From: Maribacter arcticus | GTDB lineage: Bacteria; Bacteroidota; Bacteroidia; Flavobacteriales; Flavobacteriaceae | DNA: 64,000 bases | Assembly (NCBI RefSeq): GCF_900167935.1 | Contig: NZ_FUYL01000005.1 | Coordinates: 186,001 to 250,000 of the forward strand | Reading direction: 5' to 3' | In this document: positions 54,401-62,549 of the stretch, one piece after another | Position numbering within the stretch: position 1 is the stretch's first letter | How the letters are laid out: every line of letters begins with the position of its first letter | Position numbers and translations under genes: made by a program | The notes under the pieces: model-generated | The model's database searches: none | Seen by the model: only the letters and a program-made list of their open reading frames with translations | Told to the model about the DNA's origin: nothing

Positions 54401-54742
54401 AGTAACATCTTTGAATTTAAACCCGCCTTCATTTAAATAAAATTTATTCTCCCCCATATTGGAAGAAAAATATAAGTCTTGTAGTCCGTCATTATTAAAA
54501 TCACCTGTAGCCACACCGCCACCATTGTACAGGTATTCATAAACTAATACATTGGCATTTAAACCCTCCTTTAAGGTATTTTGAAATGAAATATTTGTTT
54601 CTCTTTCAGGTAAAAGAGTAAAAAGCGATGCTTTTTCATCGGTTTCTATTTTAGAAGTATTATCGTCTTTTTTAATCTCATTTGTACAACTTTGAAGTAG
54701 TAGAAATAAAATAAAAACTAAGGAAACTAGATTTTTTACCAT
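51401..54742 (-). CDS. Large VCBS/FG-GAP repeat lipoprotein with ASPIC/UnbV domain
   Basis: The 1113-residue protein begins MVKNLVSLVFILFLLLQSC (lipidation Cys19). It holds about 14 calcium-loop repeats such as DFNNDGLQDLYFSS, DINNDGWQDFYIS, DLDNDGDLDLVV and DLNKDGKPDIIAGN in two blocks, with an ASPIC/UnbV segment between them (WVEWNSGKKETV). These repeats form beta-propellers that bind sugars or proteins at the surface. An upstream ATG (54790) would place a terminator hairpin inside the coding region and spoil the signal peptide; the ATG at 54742 is preferred. It follows susD. Confidence 0.9.
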   Translation of the reverse strand: MVKNLVSLVFILFLLLQSCTNEIKKDDNTSKIETDEKASLFTLLPERETNISFQNTLKEGLNANVLVYEYLYNGGGVATGDFNNDGLQDLYFSSNMGENKFYLNEGGFKFKDVTALSKVEGRPGPWKTGITSADVNGDGKLDLYLCYSGALPDVKRKNQLFINQGNDDNNIPIFKEQAEEYGLASAAYSNQGYFFDYDKDGDLDMLLLNHNPKSLPVLNEVSTKEFLKKDDPLQGTRLFEQRENKFFDVTEKSGISGSALTYGLGIAISDINNDGWQDFYISNDYTVPDYLYINNKNGTFTDQLGSQMGHTSHFSMGNNVADINNDGWQDIFTLDMLPKNNKRQKLLLSPDNYEKFNLNIRSGFHHQYMRNMLQLNNGDNTFSEIGQLSGISNTDWSWAPLFADFDNDGFKDLFITNGYYRDYTNLDFINYMEDFVQSKGRLQRQDVLELIKKMPASDLTNFYYTNTDGINFTDNTKYAGIDQPANSNGAIYTDLDNDGDLDLVVNNINKPAFIYRNDSFKKNNTFLNIELKGENKNTNGIGTKISAFSNGHLQVVEQMPTQGYLSTVSTILHFGFGENAKIDSLWVEWNSGKKETVKDISANKLLVLDESTASQLKTEVVNPDLLFSKTESLINFKHKSSTINDFKRQSLLLKQLSHDGPPMTKADLNNDGLEDIIVGGGAGQAASLFLQTKSKKFIQKDVPDFELDKNSFDTDIAVFDANADGNLDVYIASGGYHDFAETDPKLQDRLYRGNGKGDFIKTESALPIMKVSTGTVSVSDINNDSFIDIFIGGYVVPGRYPEIPRSFILINDGKGNYTDQTKDIQPALENPGMITDAAWADMDGDMIEDLVLLGEWAPISIYINKNGKLLNETNRFFEEPLSGLWTSLKLTDLNKDGKPDIIAGNIGTNTQFKLSVQTPAELYYSDFDNNGSIDPILNFYVDGKSYPYLTRDELLGQLSGLRQRFTSYEKYSDAGMSDFFNEAELQNAKKLSSTHQETTVLLSTVEEKYEMATLPLQAQFSPISEILTTDFNKDGNIDILFLGNNDYYKLRIGKFDANYGTVLFGDGKGNFNYVTQSNSGLSIKGSNTHALLINDELIFTSYGLSTETYKLLK

Positions 54743-54754
54743 TTGCTTAAAAGT

Positions 54755-54787
54755 AAAAAATCTATCCCAAAAAGGGATAGATTTTTT
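54755..54787 (-). terminator. Terminator-like hairpin between susD and VCBS genes
   Basis: AAAAAATCTATCCC/GGGATAGATTTTTT form a perfect 14-bp stem with five unpaired bases in the loop, 39 nt past the susD stop. The minus-strand 3' arm ends in six T. Partial termination here would give SusC/SusD more transcript than the downstream enzymes. Confidence 0.75.
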
Positions 54788-54826
54788 CATTAACTCAATT
54801 TAAAACTAACTCAACAATAAATTTAT

Positions 54827-56704
54827 TTAATAACCAGGATTCTGAACTAATAATTCATTACGGTTAATTTCATCTCTACTTATCGGCATGTAGTACATTT
54901 TGTCATCCCAAGTTCTTGTTTCGTTATCATTATTGTCTACAACGGTATAGGTATAATCATATACTGTTTGGTCGTATTGATAAGGAGTTCTTGGAGTAGC
55001 ACCTGCTTTTAGGGTAGCAGTAACTTTCATTACTTTAATGCCACGACCTAAAGTTTGGTCAGCTATCATCCATCTTCTTGCGTCATGATATCTATGCTCT
55101 TCATATGCCAATTCAACTCTTCTTTCGTTTATGTAGGCTTCCAATAAGTCTGTTCCGGATGAAGTAATTGCAGGCATACCTGCTCTAAAACGAATTTTGT
55201 TCAACCAATTTCTAGCTTCACCTTCATCTCCAGTAGCGATTGAAGCTTCAACATAATTAAGAAGTACTTCGGTATATCTGATAAATGGCCAAGGAACTAC
55301 TTGTGCACTAGACTGGTTGTCTACTACAGCAGGATCTGCATCAATAAACTTTCGAACATAATAACCTGTTCTACTACCGTTCCAGTTCTCTATAGGAGAG
55401 TCTCTCATATCAACTCCATTTATTATTCCTCCAGAACCATCGGCATAGGTGCCGGTTTGAATCTCATCATTAGGGTCTATTGCAGCAACATCTGATGGTC
55501 TTGGTTTCCATCCAGAACCGTCATAAAGAATAGTTGCAGAAAGCCTTGGGTCTCTATTGTCATAAGGAGCAGCTGCATGCTCAGGATTGCTCCAGTCAAA
55601 ATCAGAACCATCCATCATTTGATAATCATCAACCAATTGTTGTATAGGTGTGTTACCTGCCCAGTTATGATAACCATTAGGACCATTATTTATACCTTGG
55701 TGAATACCACCTAAAGGCCAATTACTTTCTACTGTAAATAATGGTGTATGTGTACGTTCAAATAATAATTCTGCTCTTGCTGCCGGATCACCTATAGCGC
55801 TTCCACCACCCATAGCAATCGAAACATAAGTTTCTTTAGCATCTTCCGCTGTTGCAGGTGCGGTTAAACCCAATTTGTAACCTGTTGTTTCATCTAAAAC
55901 AGCCTTAGCTGCTGCTTTAGCCGTATTCCAACGTGCAGCTCTATCACCAGTAGTATACGCTACTAAATCAAGGTTAGAATAACTTCCTAATACTGAAGAT
56001 TTAGCACTTGCTGTTGGGCCGTCACGTAAGTCACTTGCTGCATAAATCAATACTCTTGATTTAAGACCCATAGCACTTAACTTAGATGCTCTACCAGCGG
56101 TAATGTCCTTGCCATCTAGTAACGATATTGCTTGGTCTAAATCAGAAACAATGAAATCAACATTTTCAGCAAAGGTACCTCTGCCTACTGAATAGTCTTC
56201 ATCCAAACCATAAGGTGTTTCAATTAGTGGTGCGCCTCCATAGTAGCGCATTAATTGATGGTAATAATAAGCCCTTAAAAAATGGGCTTCACCAAGTAAG
56301 CGATCTTTTAGACTTTGATCATCAAAAGTAGCGTTTGGTAATTCTTGTATGGCAATATTTGCCTTACGAACCGCCAAATATAATTCGTTCCATTGTGGAA
56401 TAATGTTTACGTTCCCAGTTCCTGAGGGAGAAAGAGATCCTTCGTTAATTACATTGATGCCTCTTCCAGAGTGCGTAAACATTGCCTCATCCGTTAAAGA
56501 TGCCAATCCTTCTTCTTCAAACCCACCATAGCCAAGGGATGAATATACATTAAATACAAATGCTTGCGACAATGCACCATCTGCCCAAGTAGCATCTGCT
56601 GATATAGAATCTAAGGGTTGTGTCTCTAAAAAGTCTTCATTACACGATATTGGTATTAAGGCTACCGTTAATAGGCCTAAGAGCACTAATTTTCTTTTTT
56701 TCAT
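54827..56704 (-). CDS. RagB/SusD-family outer-membrane lipoprotein
   Basis: The 625-residue protein has a lipoprotein signal ending LIPISC (Cys21) and the SusD start CNEDFLETQPLDSISADA. TPR-like helices follow (LLGEAHFLRAYYYHQLMRYYGGAPLIE), then the conserved C-terminal FIRYTEVLLNYVEA and YINERRVELAYEEHRYHDARRW blocks. It forms the lid of the SusC transporter and binds the glycan or other nutrient. It starts 10 nt after susC. Confidence 0.95.
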   Translation of the reverse strand: MKKRKLVLLGLLTVALIPISCNEDFLETQPLDSISADATWADGALSQAFVFNVYSSLGYGGFEEEGLASLTDEAMFTHSGRGINVINEGSLSPSGTGNVNIIPQWNELYLAVRKANIAIQELPNATFDDQSLKDRLLGEAHFLRAYYYHQLMRYYGGAPLIETPYGLDEDYSVGRGTFAENVDFIVSDLDQAISLLDGKDITAGRASKLSAMGLKSRVLIYAASDLRDGPTASAKSSVLGSYSNLDLVAYTTGDRAARWNTAKAAAKAVLDETTGYKLGLTAPATAEDAKETYVSIAMGGGSAIGDPAARAELLFERTHTPLFTVESNWPLGGIHQGINNGPNGYHNWAGNTPIQQLVDDYQMMDGSDFDWSNPEHAAAPYDNRDPRLSATILYDGSGWKPRPSDVAAIDPNDEIQTGTYADGSGGIINGVDMRDSPIENWNGSRTGYYVRKFIDADPAVVDNQSSAQVVPWPFIRYTEVLLNYVEASIATGDEGEARNWLNKIRFRAGMPAITSSGTDLLEAYINERRVELAYEEHRYHDARRWMIADQTLGRGIKVMKVTATLKAGATPRTPYQYDQTVYDYTYTVVDNNDNETRTWDDKMYYMPISRDEINRNELLVQNPGY

Positions 56705-56714
56705 GATTTTTTTT

Positions 56715-59700
56715 TTAAAATGTTAAACTAAAACCTGTGTTAATAATGGTCTGCTGTGGATAAAACTGCCCACTATTACTCGTTGATTCAGGATCATAAA
56801 TGTCTTGTGCTGCCCAAGTCGCCAAATTGAGACCACTCATGTAAACTCTAAATGCAGATAATCCGAATTGGCTAATCATTGCTTTTGGGAAATTGTATGC
56901 TATTTGTACGTTTTTAAGTCTGATATAATCCTTGCTAAATAAATTATAAGTGTTATTGCCGTATGAACCACCACTATAATAGGTATCACCCCTACTTGCC
57001 AATCTTGGGTTTACACTACTTGGATTATCTGGACTCCATCTATTATCAAAGCTATATTTAAGGTAATTACCTATATCACCTGACTCTGTCAGGATCGGTA
57101 GCTTTGCACCTGTAGCACCTTGTAAAAGTACTGATAAATCAAAATTCTTATAGGAGGCGTTAAAGGTTGCGCCAAAGTTAAAGTTTGGCACAATACTATT
57201 ATCCAATCGAACCTGGTCCAAATCATTGATGGCGCCATCACCATTAATATCCTTAAATTTCATGTCTCCTGGTTCTAATTGTGGTTTTACAGCACTATAG
57301 TCTAATGTATTACTTGAAACGGCCGCCTCATCGATAAAAACACCATCAGACTCATACACTAAGTAAGAACCAATTGGTCTGCCTTCTTGCAATTGATAAT
57401 CTGGTGCGCCAGGAATTTCATCTAAAAAGACTACACTGTTCTGAGCATAACCACCATTTACACCAACATCCCATTTAAAGCCATCTGCATCACCACCATA
57501 ATAATTTAAGGCAAATTCAAACCCTTCATTATCTACTTTACCGGCATTAACAGGAGGCAATAAATCTGATATACCTGAAGAACCTGGTGTAGAACCTGTC
57601 TTTTGAATCAAGATTTGATCACGTCTGTTTAAAAAGTACTCGAAAGTAAAGCTCAATTTTCCATCAAGGATTATACCATCAAGGCCTAAGTTAAAGTTAT
57701 TGGCTCTTTCCCAAGTAAAACTAGGGTTCGCCAATAAGGGTTCCGTAAGGGTGGTTTGCACCGACCCATCAATAGGATAACTGCCAAAATCATAAATGGA
57801 TAAATAGGCATATTCCTGCAATGCACCTTGAAAGAATACTTGGTCATTACCCATTTGACCATAAGAGGCACGTAGTTTTAGGTAGTCTATAGATTCAACA
57901 TTGAACCAATCTTCTTTATTGATGTTCCATCCTGCAAGCACACCAGGGAAGAAACCAAAACGATCATTACCTGGGAAGATGTAGGATCCATCATAACGCC
58001 AAATAAATTCAGCTAAATATTTTTCCTTGAAGTTGTATTGTGCACGACCGTAATATCCTAAGCGGGTCCTATTATAGCCAAAACCATTGGTAACCTGCCC
58101 ATCTTCACCACCAACACCTATTTGATCAACGGCAGTGGACAAGTAATTTCTTCTAAAGGCCGACAAAAATTCGCCTTGAAAATTTTCACGGGTTACGCCC
58201 GCTAGTAAATTAATGGTATGATCATCACCTATGGTTTTATCATAATTCAATAAAGCCGTTAGGTTCGTATTTAAAACATTTGACGAGGATTGCGTTAACC
58301 TTGCATCTGTAAAATTAGAACGAATGGCTCCAGTCAACACCGGATTGCCGGTTGCAATATAATTGGCACGATCCAATGAATAAAGTGTCCAAGGTGTTTG
58401 CCATAATTTTCTGCGCTGTTGGCTTTGATCTACACCAGCCAATAAGGTTAAGGTTAAGCCTTTAACCCATGGGTTTTTAATATCTACAGAACCTGTAAAT
58501 TGTAAAAAATCGGTTGGTTGTTTATCATAACCAGTTGCATTAGTAGTAATAACTACAGGCTGTTGTCCATTTTCAATATCTGGTCCTGGTAGTCCATTTG
58601 GCCAAACTGCTGGCTCATTGGGTCTACCTCTCATCAACATCCTGAAAATAGCCCCAGCACTTTCTGTTGGAAAATTTCTATATTCTTTTCTATATCCCAT
58701 ACTTAGTTTAGTGGATAGATATTCGTTGATTTTGGCATCTGTATTGATCCTAAAATTATATTGTTGATAGCGGTTTGCTGAATTTTTGTAAATAGCACCT
58801 TGATCTGAATACCCAAGTGATGCGTAGTATTTGAGGTCTTCACTTCCGCCACTTACAGAAAGATTATGCCGTTGTTGCTCTGCCCAATCTTGAAACGTAG
58901 CTCCGAACCAGTCTGTGTCAGGATATAAATATGGGTCAGCATTAGTTCTGTGATTATTTACAGTCTCAGGGCTAAACGCTGCGTTTACAGTTTCTGCAGG
59001 GCTACTTCCTGGAATAGTGTAGCTGCCAGTATTTTGAAATGCACTATTTGCTGCACCCCATTGTCCGGCAGGAATATTACTATTATAAATAGCCAATTCA
59101 TTCATGATAGTCTGATACTCAACTGCACTAGCCATTTCAGGAACCCTAGTTGGTCTAGTAAGACCAAAATCAGCGTTATATTTCACTTCCATTTTACCGA
59201 CATTTCCGGTTTTTGTTGTGACAATAATGGCGCCGTTTGCTGCTCTAGCGCCATAAATAGCAGCAGAAGCATCTTTCAAAACTGAGATATTTGCAATGTC
59301 ATTTGAATTAATACGGCTAATACCACCATCTCTATCAGGAATACCATCAATAACAATCAATGGTTGATTGTTACCTAATGTATTGGTACCACGAATACTA
59401 ATAGTAGATTGGTCATTACCGGGTTCTCCACTTGTTTGGATAATAACTACACCTGGTAATCTACCAGCAAGGGAGTTAGAGACACTAATTGCGGGTGAGC
59501 TTTCAAGAACTGGTCCTTGAACCGCTGTAACCGCACCGGTAACTGTTGCCTTCTTTTGAGTACCATACCCAACCACAACTACTTCTTCTAGATTTGCTAC
59601 ATCTTCTTCTAGAGAAACATTAATAGTGCTTTGATTGTTAACTGGAACTACAGCAGACTTAAAACCAATATAGCTAAAGCGCAAACTGGTATTACCGTCT

Positions 59701-59942
59701 TCTAGCGTAATCGTAAAATTTCCGTCAAAATCTGCTTGCACCCCTCTTGTAGGATTTTTTGCATCGATGACAGAAACGCCAGGTAATGGCATGTTGTCCG
59801 CAGCTGATGTTACGGTACCCGATACTTTTACTTCTTGCGCGTGCAAACTCGTTAAGAGTAGCCCGCCAAAAAAGAAAACCATCGTTAAGATTGCATGACT
59901 TCGAGTCATGAAAAACTTAGGAAAATTAATTAGTTGATTCAT
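56715..59942 (-). CDS. SusC/RagA-family TonB-dependent transporter
   Basis: The 1075-residue outer-membrane transporter has a signal peptide ending near SLHAQ, and a carboxypeptidase-like domain (about 38-120, GVSVIDAKNPTRGVQADFDG). The TonB box region EEVVVVGYGTQKK and plug (LAGRLPGVVIIQ, IRGTNTLGNNQPLIVIDGIP) precede a 22-strand barrel ending in NTGFSLTF. It imports an oligosaccharide or similar nutrient with energy from TonB. It is the first gene of a five-gene operon and is divergent from a GntR-type regulator. Confidence 0.95.
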   Translation of the reverse strand: MNQLINFPKFFMTRSHAILTMVFFFGGLLLTSLHAQEVKVSGTVTSAADNMPLPGVSVIDAKNPTRGVQADFDGNFTITLEDGNTSLRFSYIGFKSAVVPVNNQSTINVSLEEDVANLEEVVVVGYGTQKKATVTGAVTAVQGPVLESSPAISVSNSLAGRLPGVVIIQTSGEPGNDQSTISIRGTNTLGNNQPLIVIDGIPDRDGGISRINSNDIANISVLKDASAAIYGARAANGAIIVTTKTGNVGKMEVKYNADFGLTRPTRVPEMASAVEYQTIMNELAIYNSNIPAGQWGAANSAFQNTGSYTIPGSSPAETVNAAFSPETVNNHRTNADPYLYPDTDWFGATFQDWAEQQRHNLSVSGGSEDLKYYASLGYSDQGAIYKNSANRYQQYNFRINTDAKINEYLSTKLSMGYRKEYRNFPTESAGAIFRMLMRGRPNEPAVWPNGLPGPDIENGQQPVVITTNATGYDKQPTDFLQFTGSVDIKNPWVKGLTLTLLAGVDQSQQRRKLWQTPWTLYSLDRANYIATGNPVLTGAIRSNFTDARLTQSSSNVLNTNLTALLNYDKTIGDDHTINLLAGVTRENFQGEFLSAFRRNYLSTAVDQIGVGGEDGQVTNGFGYNRTRLGYYGRAQYNFKEKYLAEFIWRYDGSYIFPGNDRFGFFPGVLAGWNINKEDWFNVESIDYLKLRASYGQMGNDQVFFQGALQEYAYLSIYDFGSYPIDGSVQTTLTEPLLANPSFTWERANNFNLGLDGIILDGKLSFTFEYFLNRRDQILIQKTGSTPGSSGISDLLPPVNAGKVDNEGFEFALNYYGGDADGFKWDVGVNGGYAQNSVVFLDEIPGAPDYQLQEGRPIGSYLVYESDGVFIDEAAVSSNTLDYSAVKPQLEPGDMKFKDINGDGAINDLDQVRLDNSIVPNFNFGATFNASYKNFDLSVLLQGATGAKLPILTESGDIGNYLKYSFDNRWSPDNPSSVNPRLASRGDTYYSGGSYGNNTYNLFSKDYIRLKNVQIAYNFPKAMISQFGLSAFRVYMSGLNLATWAAQDIYDPESTSNSGQFYPQQTIINTGFSLTF

Positions 59943-60395
59943 AAAAATAGGTTCTTATGGGTTGTTAGTTATTTTGTAATCATAGATATCGTAATTCTAT
60001 TGAAAGCATTCTTCAAATGCGGAGACTATGATACACTATGCTACTACAAACAAATATATAATAAAATGTTAATTATATAAATTAAACTTTAAAATATTTT
60101 GAATTTGTCAAAATTGTTATAAAAATATAATAATCTGATATTTGCTTTTAAATTTGTAATTGGTATTTTTTAATAAAAATTTAATATTTAAGGACTAAAG
60201 GAGCCCAACTAAAAATTACCTTGAAAGGTTGTCTAATTCCAATAACACCCGTACAGCAATAACAATTTTTTCAAGATTATTACGTGCTAACATTTTTTTT
60301 TGGTGGGATGATTTTTTTAGGATTAATTATTTGTAAGACTCTTCTATAAATCGCGACATTTTGATAACCTTGATTAAATTGTATATTCGACGGTT
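59943..60395. other. Divergent regulatory region susC / gntR
   Basis: 453 nt, very AT-rich, no gene. It contains the susC -7 box (60051-60058) and a direct repeat CAATAACA at 60240-60247 and 60257-60264 (17-bp period), which could bind the divergently encoded regulator. Confidence 0.45.
60051..60058 (-). promoter_or_regulatory. -7 promoter box TATATTTG for susC
   Basis: Exact TAnnTTTG on the minus strand, 108 nt before the susC ATG, implying a leader of about 100 nt. No TTG at -33, which suggests activator dependence. Confidence 0.5.
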
Positions 60396-60403
60396 TATAT
60401 TTG
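60396..60403 (+). promoter_or_regulatory. -7 promoter box TATATTTG for the GntR-type gene
   Basis: Exact TAnnTTTG six bases before the ATG at 60410; TTG at 60370-60372 is 23 bp upstream. The mRNA should be leaderless or nearly so. Confidence 0.55.
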
Positions 60404-60409
60404 TATTCT

Positions 60410-61426
60410 ATGCCTATTGTTAAAAGAATTTTAAGTTTAACCCAAAACAATAATCTTTCAAAGCACGAACAATTGGTGCAAGGGGTTATAGAGTCAATTG
60501 AAGACGGCACCCTTTCTATTGGGGATCAATTGCCTTCAATTAATAACATGGTTGAAGAAATTGGCTATGCTAGAAAAACAATATTTAAGGCTTACGAAGA
60601 GCTTAAGAATAGAGGTTTAATTGAGTCTAGGCAACTCAAAGGCTATTTTGTTATAAGCCAAGAAACGAATATTACCAAAAGAATGGCCTTGCTTTTATTC
60701 GCTTTCCAAAGTTATCAGGAAGAATTTTACAAAACCTTTAGGAAAGAGATGGGTAAACGATTTCAAATCGATGTTTTTTTTCATCATAATAATTTAACCA
60801 TTTTTGAAACCATACTTACGAATATTAAAGGTAAGTACGGTATGTATGTAATTGCTCCTATTCAAAACCAAAAGGTTGTGCCGTTATTACAAAGTATTGA
60901 GCCTAAAAAAATATTGTTGGTAGATAGGTATTTAGACCTAGGGGAATCATATTCTTATATTTCTCAAGAATTCGAAGAAGTTATTTATACATCGCTAGTG
61001 CAATTACTTCCAGAAATTAAAAAATACAAAAACCTTATTTTATATTTTAATGAAGAAAGTGATTACTCTCCAATTTCAATTCGAGTAGCGTTCGAGAGAT
61101 TTCTGAAAGATTATGAAATTCATGGAACAGTAAAAAATAATTATTCATTAGACACAGCTAAAAAGGGTACTCTTTATTTTATTTTAGGAGATACTATTTT
61201 GTGGCATATTTTAAGAGATTGCGTTCGGAAAAAATATAAAATTGGAGAAGATATTGGAATCCTTTCTCAGAATGACAATGTTGCCAAAGAGATAGTATTT
61301 GGTGGAATTACAACGATTTCTACTGATTTTAAAGAGATGGCTAAAATGGCAGCCAAACATTTAAAGAATGAAGACACCACTCAAGTTATTATGCCCTCAA
61401 AGTTGATAAAGCGAAATTCTCTGTAG
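60410..61426 (+). CDS. GntR-family regulator with periplasmic-binding-protein-like effector domain
   Basis: The 338-residue protein has an N-terminal GntR winged helix (about residues 12-85: HEQLVQGVIESIEDGTLSIGDQLPSI, RKTIFKAYEELKNRGLIE). The C-terminal 250 residues match the LacI/periplasmic-binding type seen in other Bacteroidota GntR proteins (GILSQNDNVAKEIVFGGITTIS near the end). The longer frame with a TTG start lies within the -7 box, so ATG 60410 was chosen. Being divergent from susC, it probably controls that operon in response to a sugar. Confidence 0.88.
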   Translation: MPIVKRILSLTQNNNLSKHEQLVQGVIESIEDGTLSIGDQLPSINNMVEEIGYARKTIFKAYEELKNRGLIESRQLKGYFVISQETNITKRMALLLFAFQSYQEEFYKTFRKEMGKRFQIDVFFHHNNLTIFETILTNIKGKYGMYVIAPIQNQKVVPLLQSIEPKKILLVDRYLDLGESYSYISQEFEEVIYTSLVQLLPEIKKYKNLILYFNEESDYSPISIRVAFERFLKDYEIHGTVKNNYSLDTAKKGTLYFILGDTILWHILRDCVRKKYKIGEDIGILSQNDNVAKEIVFGGITTISTDFKEMAKMAAKHLKNEDTTQVIMPSKLIKRNSL

Positions 61427-61551
61427 ATGAATTATGGCTTATTTTTTATTTAAAACCTCAGATAGTTAAACTTTAATCTTTTCTATAACATATGCCTTCA
61501 AGAATCGAACCTTCAATGATTAAAAGGGCTTATTGCAAAACATATTTATTC

Positions 61552-61559
61552 TATTTTTG
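61552..61559 (+). promoter_or_regulatory. -7 promoter box TATTTTTG for polyprenyl synthase gene
   Basis: Exact TAnnTTTG 15 nt before the ATG at 61575, with TTG at 61533-61535 (16-bp spacing, a little short). Confidence 0.58.
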
Positions 61560-61574
61560 ATAAAAATTGCGAGA

Positions 61575-62549
61575 ATGCATTCTATAAATGAATATCGAGA
61601 AGAGTTTATCAATTATTTAAACTCTAAAAAGCTTACCAAAGAACCGAGAAACCTGTATGAACCAATCACCTATATTTTAGGTTTAGGAGGAAAAAGACTT
61701 AGGCCTGTATTGGTTCTACTAACAGCCGAAATTTTCAATACAGATTATAAAAAAGCATTGGATGCGGCGTTGGCAGTAGAAGTGTTTCATAATTTTTCAT
61801 TGGTACATGATGATATTATGGATGATGCCCCTGTTCGTCGTGGTGAAATAACTGTACATGAAAAATGGGATATTAATACTGGTATTTTATCTGGAGATGC
61901 CATGTTGATTATGGCATACCAACTATTTGAAAATTATGAACCCTTAATTTTTAGACAGTTGGCGCAACTTTTCAGCAAAACAGCTTTAGAGGTTTGTGAA
62001 GGACAACAATATGATGTCGATTTTGAAACTCGAGACGATGTTATGTTGCCAGAATACTTAAAAATGATTGAGTATAAAACTGCTGTTTTAGTTGCGGCAG
62101 CTTTAAAAATGGGGGCTATCGTTGCTGGCGCATCTGAAAAATCACAAGAACAAATGTATGCTTTCGGCCTAAACTTAGGTATTGCGTTTCAGTTACAAGA
62201 TGACTATTTAGATGTTTTCGGAGACCCAAAAACTTTTGGTAAACAAGTTGGTGGTGATATTATTGAAAATAAGAAAACCTTTCTTTATCTAAAGGCTATG
62301 AGTTCGGGTTCAGAAATGATGACTAAAGAGCTTGAACATTTATACTCTATACAACCTAAAGAGTCAGAAACGAAAGTAAACGCTGTTCGCTCTATTTTTG
62401 AAAGATCCAAAGCAGACGAGGCTACACGGGTTGCAATTTCTGATTACACTACAAAGGCTTTTGAAGTACTAAATGACATTGAATTGGAGCAAGATAAAAA
62501 AGACTTGTTGCAGCAGTTCGGTGAGAATTTAATGAATAGAACGGTTTAA
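61575..62549 (+). CDS. Polyprenyl diphosphate synthase, probably short chain (GGPP type)
   Basis: The 324-residue trans-prenyltransferase has the first aspartate-rich motif at Asp79-Asp83 (HDDIMDD) and the second at Asp209-Asp213 (QDDYLD). Phe74, five residues before the first motif, is bulky, which in this family favours C15-C20 products over long chains. The longer TTG-started frame includes the promoter box and was rejected. Its stop overlaps that of the convergent lycopene cyclase gene by four bases, and the two enzymes fit one carotenoid pathway. Confidence 0.92.
   Translation: MHSINEYREEFINYLNSKKLTKEPRNLYEPITYILGLGGKRLRPVLVLLTAEIFNTDYKKALDAALAVEVFHNFSLVHDDIMDDAPVRRGEITVHEKWDINTGILSGDAMLIMAYQLFENYEPLIFRQLAQLFSKTALEVCEGQQYDVDFETRDDVMLPEYLKMIEYKTAVLVAAALKMGAIVAGASEKSQEQMYAFGLNLGIAFQLQDDYLDVFGDPKTFGKQVGGDIIENKKTFLYLKAMSSGSEMMTKELEHLYSIQPKESETKVNAVRSIFERSKADEATRVAISDYTTKAFEVLNDIELEQDKKDLLQQFGENLMNRTV

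Noticed and set aside
60379-60381. TTG as -33 element for the GntR-type gene
   Set aside because: Only 14 bp from the -7 box, too close; the TTG at 60370 is the better candidate although slightly far.
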